Assembly: GCA_013813675.1 (NCBI GenBank)
Contig: JACCRH010000131.1
Coordinates: forward strand, 1 to 30,494
From: Gemmatimonadales bacterium
GTDB lineage: Bacteria > Gemmatimonadota > Gemmatimonadetes > Gemmatimonadales > GWC2-71-9
DNA length: 30,494 nt
Direction of reading: 5' to 3'
Shown: piece by piece, positions 23,471 through 30,494 of the stretch
Layout: the number at the start of each line of letters is the position of its first letter
Numbering within the stretch: position 1 is the stretch's first letter
Notes under the pieces: generated by a model
What the model saw: only the letters and a program-made list of their open reading frames with translations
The model's database searches: none
Told to the model about the DNA's origin: nothing
Position numbers and translations under genes: made by a program

Positions 23471-23990
23471 GACAACGCGCTCGCTGATGGAGGCGAGAGT
23501 GGAGGCCCTCGGCGGGGGCCTGCCCTCCATCTCGTGGCGGTGGGATCCGGAGACCGACATCCTCTCGGGCGCCTTCAAAGGCAACCGCAAGTCGGGAGGC
23601 CTCACCGGGACGGTGGAGTTGACCGACGCCGAAGGGTCGGTCGCGGTGCTCGATGTGAACAACGGCGTGATCTGCGGGATCGACGTCGTAGTCTGGCCCG
23701 AGGTCTCCACCCGGTCGGACATACAAGTGCCGGCGCAGCTCACCGAGGGCCGGGTGGTGCTGCCGTCAAGCGGGACCCGCGCCGCGGTCGCCTCGGTCGA
23801 GGTGGATACCAGCCTGTCGGTCGAGACCAACGCCTCGGAAAGCATCTTTCACCTGAGGATCGGCCCCCGCCGGGCCGTCGAGGTCGTGCGGGTGGCCGAT
23901 AACTTCTACGTGGAGATGGATCAGCAGGGAGGATTGGCGGGCTTCTGGATGACCCACGTTCCGCCGTTCACCGCGTTCGAGGAGGAGTAG
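23460..23990 (+). CDS. uncharacterised protein, possibly two DUF2283-like halves
   Basis: The 176-residue protein starts at GTG 23460 inside the aminotransferase 3' end. It has no signal or membrane segment. Residues about 22-85 (SWRWDPETDIL, then GSVAVLDVNNGVICGIDVVVW) and about 115-170 (SIFHLRIG, then NFYVEMDQQGGLAGFWMTHVP) share a pattern of a short strand, an acidic turn, a strand with a D-x-x-G turn and a final hydrophobic strand. That is reminiscent of DUF2283-type beta domains, but the match is weak and by eye. Codon use is like its neighbours. Function is unknown; the overlap suggests co-translation with the aminotransferase. Confidence 0.7.
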   Translation: MPPKTTRSLMEARVEALGGGLPSISWRWDPETDILSGAFKGNRKSGGLTGTVELTDAEGSVAVLDVNNGVICGIDVVVWPEVSTRSDIQVPAQLTEGRVVLPSSGTRAAVASVEVDTSLSVETNASESIFHLRIGPRRAVEVVRVADNFYVEMDQQGGLAGFWMTHVPPFTAFEEE

Positions 23991-24066
23991 CCTCTACGCC
24001 CAGCACCGTCGTGAGCCGGGGAGAGCGGCGAGGCGTATTTGCAGGTCAACAGCTACTTTACTCGGC

Positions 24067-25005
24067 ATGCCCATCTCGAATCTGACGGCGCTCCGGCGGC
24101 GACTGGCCGTGCGGGGGCTCACGCCCGCCGCTGGGATCCCGGAATCCAGGGGAGGTCGCACGGAGGAGGCATGCATCCGCCCGGCCCGGTTGGTCGAGGA
24201 TGTTTCGCTCCACTGCCGCTCGGTCGGCAAGGCCGAATCCTGGCCGGAGGCGCTTGCCTTTCTCGACGGCGTCCAGCGCATGGAGCTGGTCGCCTACGCC
24301 GGGGCCGCTCCCATTTACGTGGCCGGGATCGCGGCCGCGGTCCGCGAGCGGCAGGGTGATCGTCTCAAGACCGTCACGGAGGATCGCCGGCGGCTCGTCA
24401 TCGCTCGCCCGCGCGCCCTCGACGCGGCGGGTGACGCGCTGACCGGCCTGGCCACGCTCGCCTTACCGGAGGACGAGCCGCCGCACCCGGTGCGCGACCT
24501 GACGCAGGCGGCCCGGGCACTCGACCGCGCGCGCGGCCAGCTCGAGCTGGACGTCGGCCGGCGCTTCAGGCTCGGATCGGATTGTTGGCTCGTAGTGGAC
24601 GGCTCCCTCGCCGAGAGTCCGGGCTGGGCGGTGGATATCCGGACCATCGGGGTCTCCAAAAACCACGCGACCCTGCCATTCGAGGGCGCCGACCTCGAGC
24701 GCTATCTTCGCCTCCCGCTCGGCCACCGAACCTCGATCTTCGCTCCTCCGAGCCGCAGCGTCGCGCCGGTCCACGCCTGGGCCCTTCGCCTCTGGGCCTG
24801 GGAGGCCAAGGACCTCTTCCACGGTCTGGTTCGGATCGAGGTCGCCCCGGCCAACGGAGTGCCGGCGACCGCCGACCTCCTCTCACGCTGGCTCCTCGCC
24901 GAGCGCGCGCCCATCAGCACTCCCGATCCCCGTTGGGACCGTCTCCTCTATGGCATTCATTCGGTCGAGCAGTACCTTCGCGCCCGCGCGGGGGCGCTGG
25001 CCTGA
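24067..25005 (+). CDS. nurA: NurA-like 5'-3' nuclease
   Basis: The 312-residue protein is diverged, but the NurA pattern can be traced: a first acidic motif FLDGVQRMELVAY (Asp67), a second WLVVDGSL (Asp178), GVSKNHATLPF (Lys198) and LPLGHRTSIFAPP. The C-terminal part has LVRIEVA (Glu258), then WDRLLYGIHSVEQYL (His298), where NurA has its conserved histidine. NurA proteins are Mn-dependent nucleases that work with HerA to resect DNA ends. The gene lies 1.7 kb before a herA-like gene and in line with sbcD and sbcC, which strongly supports the call. No ribosome site precedes ATG 24067. The stop overlaps the next start as TGATG. Confidence 0.75.
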   Translation: MPISNLTALRRRLAVRGLTPAAGIPESRGGRTEEACIRPARLVEDVSLHCRSVGKAESWPEALAFLDGVQRMELVAYAGAAPIYVAGIAAAVRERQGDRLKTVTEDRRRLVIARPRALDAAGDALTGLATLALPEDEPPHPVRDLTQAARALDRARGQLELDVGRRFRLGSDCWLVVDGSLAESPGWAVDIRTIGVSKNHATLPFEGADLERYLRLPLGHRTSIFAPPSRSVAPVHAWALRLWAWEAKDLFHGLVRIEVAPANGVPATADLLSRWLLAERAPISTPDPRWDRLLYGIHSVEQYLRARAGALA

Positions 25006-26678
25006 TGGCGCGCGCCCTGGCCGCGCTCGCCGGCCGTGAGTTCGACGTGCTGGTGGTGGGCGGCGGCATCACCGGCGCGGTCACTGCCTGGGACGCGGCC
25101 CAGCGTGGGCTCTCGGTGGCGCTGCTGGAGCGGGGAGACTTTGGCGGGGCGACGTCCGCCCAGTCGCTCAAGGTCGTGCACGGCGGGGTCCGCTACCTCC
25201 AGCATCTGGACATCGTCCGGGTGCGCGAATCCAGTCGCGAGCGCCGCGCCCTGCTCCGAATCGCTCCGCACCTCATCCACCCGATGGCCTTTGTGGTGCC
25301 GGCCTATGGGCACGGGATGCGCGGCCCCGAGATTCTCGCCGCGGCCTTCACCCTGCTCAACACCCTCACCGCGGATCGAAACCGCGGCCTCACCGACCCG
25401 GCGAGGCGGGTGCCCCGCGCCGGTGTCGTCTCCCGCACCCGCGTCCTCCAGTGGTTCCCGGAGCTCAATCAGGAAGGCCTCACTGGTGCGGGGGTCTTCT
25501 ATGATGGGCAGATGTTCAATCCCTCCCGGCTGGTCTGGGCCATGGTCAGGACCGCCGCGCGGGCCGGCGCCGCGGTCGCGAACTATTGCGACGTGAGCGC
25601 GCTCCTCCTGCAGGGGGGTCGCGTCGCCGGAGTGCGTGCGGAGGACCGGCTCAACGGGGAGAAGTTCGAGGTCCGCGCCCGGACCGTGGTGAACGCCGCG
25701 GGCCCGTATGCCGAAGCCCTTCTCGTTCGGTCCGGGGTACGCGCGTCGCGCAGTGTGCCGTTCTCCCGGGACATGGCGCTGGTGCTCAAGCGGCAGTTCG
25801 TGAACGGCCGCGCCCTCGCCCTCCAAACCCGGTACCGCGATCCCTCCGCCGTGTTGACCCGCGGGGCGCGGCATCTCTTCATGGTTCCCTGGCGTGGCAA
25901 GACCCTGGTCGGAGTGAACAGCCTCATCTGGCGCGACGAGCCGGACAGTCTTCGCGTCACCGAGGCTGAAGTGTCCGACTTCGTCGCCGAGATCGCCGAG
26001 GCCGATCCCAAGCTCGGGCTCACCATGGACGACGTGGCGCTGGTGATGGCGGGACTGCTCCCGGTTGAAAAGGGTGACGAGAAGACCGGTGACGTGAGCT
26101 TCGGCAAGCGACCACTGGTGGTGGACAACGCCAAGACCGACGGCGTCCAGGGACTGGTGTCCGCCATCTCCAACCGCTATACCGTCGCGCGCGGCGTGGC
26201 TGAGCGGGCGGTGGACCTCATCTACCACAAGCTCGGCCGCGAGGTGCGTCCCTGCCGGACCGAGATCACCCGGATCCACGGCGCGGACTTCTTCCGCTTC
26301 GACGACCTGGTGCGCGAGGTGGCGGACGCTCTGCCCAAAGGCGTCGATCGGTCCATCGCCGACCGGCTGGCCCGGGATCACGGGTCGGCCTACGGAGAGG
26401 TACTCCGGCTGGCGGGGGAGCGGCCCGAGCTGGCGGTCACCGTCGGCGGCACCGACACCCTCCGCGCCGAGGTGGTGCACGCCGCCAGGAGCGAGATGGT
26501 GTGCAAGCTGTCCGACGCCGTGTTCAACCGCACCGGCATCGCCACCGCGGGCGATCCTGGGGTCGCGGAGCTGGAGGAGTGCGCCGATCTCGTTGCCGCT
26601 CAGCTCGGGTGGGATTCGGCGCGCCGTGCCAGTGAATTGCGCGAGGTCCGCGATCGCATTCCCTTCCGCCGAAGCTGA
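25005..26678 (+). CDS. glpD: FAD-dependent glycerol-3-phosphate dehydrogenase (GlpD/GlpA-like)
   Basis: The 557-residue flavoprotein has the N-terminal dinucleotide fold FDVLVVGGGITGAV, the GlpD sequence GGATSAQSLKVVHGGVRYLQ, NAAGPYA in the middle, the ISNRYTVARGVAE segment and a C-terminal helical GlpD domain. It should oxidise glycerol-3-phosphate to dihydroxyacetone phosphate at the membrane surface, feeding electrons to quinone. ATG at 25005 overlaps the nurA stop by one base, and herA follows after 16 bases, so it is embedded in the DNA-repair run. GATSAQS in place of the usual GTSSRSS is a mild deviation. Confidence 0.9.
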   Translation: MARALAALAGREFDVLVVGGGITGAVTAWDAAQRGLSVALLERGDFGGATSAQSLKVVHGGVRYLQHLDIVRVRESSRERRALLRIAPHLIHPMAFVVPAYGHGMRGPEILAAAFTLLNTLTADRNRGLTDPARRVPRAGVVSRTRVLQWFPELNQEGLTGAGVFYDGQMFNPSRLVWAMVRTAARAGAAVANYCDVSALLLQGGRVAGVRAEDRLNGEKFEVRARTVVNAAGPYAEALLVRSGVRASRSVPFSRDMALVLKRQFVNGRALALQTRYRDPSAVLTRGARHLFMVPWRGKTLVGVNSLIWRDEPDSLRVTEAEVSDFVAEIAEADPKLGLTMDDVALVMAGLLPVEKGDEKTGDVSFGKRPLVVDNAKTDGVQGLVSAISNRYTVARGVAERAVDLIYHKLGREVRPCRTEITRIHGADFFRFDDLVREVADALPKGVDRSIADRLARDHGSAYGEVLRLAGERPELAVTVGGTDTLRAEVVHAARSEMVCKLSDAVFNRTGIATAGDPGVAELEECADLVAAQLGWDSARRASELREVRDRIPFRRS

Positions 26679-26694
26679 CCCGCCGGCGCTTCCC

Positions 26695-28632
26695 ATGACC
26701 GCACCGCCCCTCGGCAGAGTCGTCGCCACCGAGCTCAAACCCTCCACGCCGCATCAGTTCCACTTCTGGACCGCGCGCGAGTCGCCCATCGGGATCGGCG
26801 CCATCGTCCGGGTACAGGAGGCCGGCCGAACGGTCTACGGCGTCGTCACCGACGGATTCGCCTATTCCGACCTGGTGACGCCGATGCACGCGGTGCTCGG
26901 CGCCGACGGCGATCCGGTTGCCGCCGGGGACGAGCCCACCGCGCGCGCCGAGATCCGGCTCTTCACCGTAGCGGTGTTGCGGCAGATGCCGGAGGAGCCG
27001 CTCCAGCCGGTGCCGCTCGGGCCCGTGTGGCTCGCCGATGATGCCGACGTGCTGCTCGCCCTCCGGATGGACAGCTACACCGGAGGGGAGCGGGCGAGCG
27101 GGGTACCGGTCGGGCTCTATGCCGCCGGCGGCCTGGAGTCGCCGGTGTACCTCGACTGCGACTTTCTGCTGGGGCCGGAAGCCGCCCACCTCAACATCAC
27201 CGGCGTCTCCGGCCTCGCCACCAAGACCAGCGCGGTCGAATTCCTTCTCGCCAGCATCTTCCAGACCTTTCCCCGCCACAAGGGGTCGGTCGCGGCTCTC
27301 TGCTTCAACGTCAAGGGGCCCGATCTCTGCTTCCTCGACCAGCCGTCGGCGCTGTCCGACGAGGACCACCGGCTCTACCAACGGCTGGGGCTGCGGGCGG
27401 AGCCCTTTGCCGACGTCCACTACTACGCGCCGCTTCGTCCCGACGGCGTGAACCTCAACACCCTTCGGACCAACGAGGCGCTCGCCGGCAACACCGAGCC
27501 GTTGATCTGGGGGCTGCGCGAGGTGCTCGACTACGCCGAGGTCGTGCTCAACCGCGACGACATCGACGCCAAGGCGGACGCGTTCATCGATTTCCTGGCG
27601 GAGCGGGTGGTGGGCCGCGAGTATCAGGACGACATGTTGCGCGGGCGGCCCTTTCAAGTGCAGAGCTTTGCCGACCTGGAGGAGTTTTTCCGGGCCATCT
27701 TCGACTTCATGGAGGTGCTGGGCAAGGGCGGCGAGGTCTGGAAGACCCATCACCTGGCCACCATCCGCAAGGTCCGCAACCGGCTCAGCAACATCTCCAC
27801 CCGCTCCAAGGGCCTGGTGACCGATGACGGAGCCGCCAACGATCTGCCGTGGGGCAGCTTCGCCGACCGCGGGGTGTACGTGGTCGATGTAGCCGGGCTC
27901 GATCCGCTGGCCCAGGACCTGGTGTTCGCGCGGGTCGTCTCCAAGCTGCGCGAGCATCTCGAGCGGCGGGACCTGGGCGTCGAGCACGTCGTGGTCTTCG
28001 TCGACGAGCTCAACAAGTATGCCCCCGGGGACGGACCCGAGACCTATGTTCGGAAGATGCTGCTCGACCTCTCCGAGCGAGGCCGGTACCTCGGCCTCGT
28101 GCTCTTCTCGGCCCAGCAGTTCCGGTCCCAGGTGCAGCGGCGGGTGGTGGGCAACGCGGGCACCGCCGTCTACGGCCGCATGGACGCCGACGAGCTGGCG
28201 ACTCCGGGCTACGCCACGCTCTCGCCCGCCACCAAGATCAAGCTCGCCACGCTGCCGAAAGGCGAGCTGATGGTGCGCCATCCGCACTTCACCCAGCCGA
28301 TCTTTGTGAAGTTCCCCCGCCCGCCCGTTCTGGGCGGGCGCGAGGGGATCGAGCGATATCCCCCGTCGGGCGACATGCCCTTCGCCGCGGCGGTCGCGCG
28401 GCGTCTCCGCTCGCTCGACCGCCGGGTCTCGGCCGAAGCGGTGTTTGAGGCCATCGACGGACGTCGCGAGGACGACGTTCGCCGGGCGCTCTCCGCCACC
28501 CGCCGCGAGCGCCCAACCGACCCGCTGCCCTATTTCGTGGCCTGCCTGGGCCGGCGGGTGGCGGGAGAGGTGGTGCTGCCCTGGCGTGGCATCCCCGCGG
28601 TCCGCCGGGGAGAGGACGGCTACGGCGCTTGA
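26695..28632 (+). CDS. herA: HerA-like ATPase / DNA translocase with atypical P-loop
   Basis: The 645-residue protein starts with a HAS-barrel-like domain (GRVVATELKPSTPHQFHFW, then IGAIVRVQEAGRTVYGVV). It continues with a FtsK/HerA-type ATPase core with Walker B VVVFVDELNKYAP (Asp437-Glu438), an ordered FSAQQFRSQVQ segment and a C-terminal RPPVLG region. HerA forms hexameric rings that pump DNA and activate NurA. The Walker A at 169-179 reads TGVSGLATKTS: the usual GK is TK, with Lys177 retained. ATG at 26695 is used because the HAS barrel starts there. It ends with tandem stops (TGATAA), 30 bases before sbcD. Confidence 0.87.
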   Translation: MTAPPLGRVVATELKPSTPHQFHFWTARESPIGIGAIVRVQEAGRTVYGVVTDGFAYSDLVTPMHAVLGADGDPVAAGDEPTARAEIRLFTVAVLRQMPEEPLQPVPLGPVWLADDADVLLALRMDSYTGGERASGVPVGLYAAGGLESPVYLDCDFLLGPEAAHLNITGVSGLATKTSAVEFLLASIFQTFPRHKGSVAALCFNVKGPDLCFLDQPSALSDEDHRLYQRLGLRAEPFADVHYYAPLRPDGVNLNTLRTNEALAGNTEPLIWGLREVLDYAEVVLNRDDIDAKADAFIDFLAERVVGREYQDDMLRGRPFQVQSFADLEEFFRAIFDFMEVLGKGGEVWKTHHLATIRKVRNRLSNISTRSKGLVTDDGAANDLPWGSFADRGVYVVDVAGLDPLAQDLVFARVVSKLREHLERRDLGVEHVVVFVDELNKYAPGDGPETYVRKMLLDLSERGRYLGLVLFSAQQFRSQVQRRVVGNAGTAVYGRMDADELATPGYATLSPATKIKLATLPKGELMVRHPHFTQPIFVKFPRPPVLGGREGIERYPPSGDMPFAAAVARRLRSLDRRVSAEAVFEAIDGRREDDVRRALSATRRERPTDPLPYFVACLGRRVAGEVVLPWRGIPAVRRGEDGYGA

Positions 28633-28662
28633 TAAATCCAGGCCTCACATGACATTTCCGGT

Positions 28663-29841
28663 GTGAGACTGGCCCACCTTGCCGATCCCCACCTGGGAGT
28701 TCGGCAGTACCATCGTCAAACCCCGTCCGGGATCAACCAACGGGAGGCGGACGTCGCCCGCGCGTTCCGGCTGGCCGTCGACGGGGTCATCGCCGAGCGG
28801 CCCGACGCGGTCGTGATCGCTGGCGACCTCTTCCACTCGGTTCGCCCCACCAACTCCGCAATCGTCTTCGCCTTCAAGCAATTCCAGCGACTCCGCGAGG
28901 CACTGCCGGAGGCCCCGATGGTCCTCGTTGCCGGGAACCACGACACGCCCCGCTCGGCCGAGACCGGATCCATTCTCCGGCTTTTCGAGGAGCTCGGCGT
29001 GGACGTCGCGGTGGATGAGGCCAGGCGGTTGGAGTATCCCGCCCTCGGGCTGTCGGTCCTTGCCGTGCCGCACACGGCGCTGATGGCGGCGGAGCGTCCG
29101 TCGCTTCGGCCGGAAGGTGGTGCCCGCCATCGGGTCCTGGTGCTCCACGGGGAGATCGAGGGGGTGCTGCCCACCCAGCGACACACCGTCGAGTACGGCG
29201 GCGCCCTGGTGGGGCTCCGTGAGCTCGGCATGGAGGAGTGGAGTTATGTCGCGCTGGGCCACTATCACGTGCAGCACGAGGTGGCGGCGAACACCTGGTA
29301 CTCCGGCTCGCTGGAGTACGTCGGCACCAATCTGTGGGGCGAGCTGGCCGACGAGCGGGAGCAGGGCATCCGGGGCAAGGGCTGGCTGCTCGCCGATCTC
29401 GACCGCCGGACGGTGACCCGGGAGTCGGTGCCGGCCTCCCGTCCCATCATCGACCTCGAGCCCGTGCGCGGCGAGGGACTGGCCGCCGACGCGCTGGACG
29501 ATCTGATCGAGGAGCGGCTGCGCGCCATTCCCGGCGGCGTGGTGGATCGCATCGTCCGGCTCCGGGTCTACGACGTGCCCCGTCACGTCGCGCGGGAGCT
29601 CGACCACGCCGCGATCCGAGCCCACAAGTCCGAGGCGCTGCACTTCAATCTCGATATCCGCCGGCCCGAGATCCATCGTGCCGTCGGCGTCGGCGCACCG
29701 GGCAGGCGGCAGACGCTGCCCGAGCTGGTTCGCGACTTTCTGGCCCACCGGCCGCTTCCGGCCGAGCTCGACCGCGACGCCTTCGTCCGCCTGGGCGATG
29801 AGCTGATGGATGCGGTCGAGCGCGACGTGGCCGGTACCTGA
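28663..29841 (+). CDS. sbcD: SbcD/Mre11 family DNA exonuclease
   Basis: The 392-residue metallophosphoesterase has all five phosphoesterase motifs: ADPHLG (Asp8, His10), AGDLFH (Asp55), GNHD (Asn92-Asp94), LHGE (His162) and ALGHYH (His200, His202), followed by a capping/C-terminal domain. With SbcC it forms the Mre11-Rad50 complex that opens hairpins and trims blocked DNA ends. It begins at GTG 28663 without a clear ribosome site. The stop overlaps the sbcC start (TGATG), the usual sbcDC coupling. Confidence 0.95.
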   Translation: MRLAHLADPHLGVRQYHRQTPSGINQREADVARAFRLAVDGVIAERPDAVVIAGDLFHSVRPTNSAIVFAFKQFQRLREALPEAPMVLVAGNHDTPRSAETGSILRLFEELGVDVAVDEARRLEYPALGLSVLAVPHTALMAAERPSLRPEGGARHRVLVLHGEIEGVLPTQRHTVEYGGALVGLRELGMEEWSYVALGHYHVQHEVAANTWYSGSLEYVGTNLWGELADEREQGIRGKGWLLADLDRRTVTRESVPASRPIIDLEPVRGEGLAADALDDLIEERLRAIPGGVVDRIVRLRVYDVPRHVARELDHAAIRAHKSEALHFNLDIRRPEIHRAVGVGAPGRRQTLPELVRDFLAHRPLPAELDRDAFVRLGDELMDAVERDVAGT

Positions 29842-30494
29842 TGCAGATCGACCGGGTGCACCTGCGCAACTTTCGCCAGCACGAGAACACCGCGCTGGAG
29901 TTCGGGACGGGCCTGACCGGGATCATCGGCCCCAACGGAGCGGGGAAGACCACCATCCTCGAGGCCATCGCGTGGGCGATGTATGGTATGCCCGCTGCCC
30001 GCGGCAGCCGCGACACCATCCGGCGCCGCGGCGCCGGCCCCCGGGACCGGGTGGAGGTGGAGCTCGACTTCACCCTCGGCGCGCATCGCTACCGCGTCGT
30101 CCGCTCGCTGGGTGGCGCTCAGCTCCATCAGGACGGCGATCCGTCCCCGATCGCCAACAGTCTCGGGTCGGTGACCGAACGAGTCACCCGGCTGCTCGGG
30201 ATGACGCGCGAGGAGTTCTTCAACACCTACTTCACCGGGCAGAAGGAGCTCGCGGTCATGGCCGCGATGAGCGCACCGGAGCGTGCGCAGTTCCTTTCCC
30301 GGGTGCTCGGCTACGATCGAATCCGGGCGGCACAGGAACGGCTCAAGGACAGGCGCTCGGCGCTCCGAGCCCGGCTCGACGCTCTCCGGTCGAGTCTGGG
30401 CGACCCCGCCGAGCTGGACCAGGAAGAGGCTCAGGCGCGGGAGCGCGTGGCGGCCGCCGCCGCGCTCGAGGCCTCGGCCGCCGCGGCGTGGGAG
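29841..30494 (+). CDS. sbcC: SbcC/Rad50 family ATPase, N-terminal part (runs off the window)
   Basis: The frame is open from ATG 29841 to the last base, giving 218 residues. It has the Rad50/SbcC N-terminus IDRVHLRNFRQHENTALEF, Walker A GPNGAGKTT (Lys36) and the Q-loop FTGQKEL (Gln134), followed by FLSRVLGYDRIRAAQERLK. An Ala/Glu/Arg-rich region beginning the coiled coil comes last. The zinc hook and C-terminal half lie outside the window. It overlaps sbcD by one base. Confidence 0.96.
   Translation, partial: MQIDRVHLRNFRQHENTALEFGTGLTGIIGPNGAGKTTILEAIAWAMYGMPAARGSRDTIRRRGAGPRDRVEVELDFTLGAHRYRVVRSLGGAQLHQDGDPSPIANSLGSVTERVTRLLGMTREEFFNTYFTGQKELAVMAAMSAPERAQFLSRVLGYDRIRAAQERLKDRRSALRARLDALRSSLGDPAELDQEEAQARERVAAAAALEASAAAAWE

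Noticed and set aside
24957..28287. Two long minus-strand open frames (596 and 587 codons) antisense to glpD and herA
   Set aside because: Both translations are low-complexity and lack family motifs, while the plus-strand proteins have complete domains.
1..30494. tRNA or rRNA genes, insertion sequences or prophage genes
   Set aside because: No cloverleaf-like segment, transposase, integrase or phage structural gene was recognised in any gap or frame.

Overview
The window is about 30.5 kb of dense, high-GC DNA with short intergenic gaps, many ATGA/GTGA/TGATG stop-start overlaps and frequent GTG and TTG starts. The gene mix fits a free-living, flagellated, Gram-negative-type bacterium: a sigma-28 flagellar block, an NtrC-type regulator, an HD-GYP protein, a two-subunit-permease peptide transporter, a single-chain glycine decarboxylase, and HerA/NurA together with SbcCD. 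I lean towards Gemmatimonadota or a related soil or aquatic lineage. That placement is inference from style and gene content, because there is no rRNA or other phylogenetic marker here.

Layout. 1-1.4 kb: a D-aminopeptidase (M55/DppA type) on the minus strand and a divergent small putative lipoprotein. 1.4-2.7 kb: a minus-strand operon with a FlgM-like small protein, a single-domain response regulator, a RidA-family protein and a csaA-like gene broken by an internal deletion. 2.9-6.8 kb: on the plus strand, an NtrC-family sigma-54 activator, then the tightly coupled genes flhG, fliA, a 64-codon ORF and flgN-like. 6.7-8.7 kb: a histidine kinase and a divergent pseudo-receiver/HD-GYP protein, closed by a strong hairpin. 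8.7-14.5 kb: a CsbD-like gene and a five-gene oligopeptide/dipeptide ABC transporter (binding protein, B, C, D, F) on the minus strand. 14.6-18.8 kb: octanoyltransferase (LipM type), glycine decarboxylase P protein and lipoyl carrier H protein, with a terminator-like hairpin between gcvH and gcvP. 18.8-20.6 kb: coaE, a palindromic repeat, thymidine kinase and an HU-like DNA-binding protein. 20.6-24 kb: a protein with a DbpA RNA-binding domain behind a decayed helicase core, an aminotransferase and an unknown protein. 24-30.5 kb: nurA, glpD-like, herA, sbcD/mre11 and the start of sbcC/rad50, all on the plus strand.

How the genes work together. The flagellar block combines flagellar placement (FlhG), late-gene transcription (FliA), a possible anti-sigma factor and an export chaperone (FlgN). 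The adjacent NtrC-type regulator, kinase and c-di-GMP hydrolase candidate are plausible controllers. In the glycine block GcvH needs a lipoyl arm and the octanoyltransferase gene directly follows gcvP; no gcvT is visible here. The most interesting region is the right end. A NurA-like nuclease, a HerA-like hexameric translocase, Mre11-type SbcD and Rad50-type SbcC lie in one co-directional run, as in the archaeal DNA-end-resection operon. A glycerol-3-phosphate dehydrogenase-like gene is wedged in with a 1-base overlap, and the HerA P-loop is unusual.
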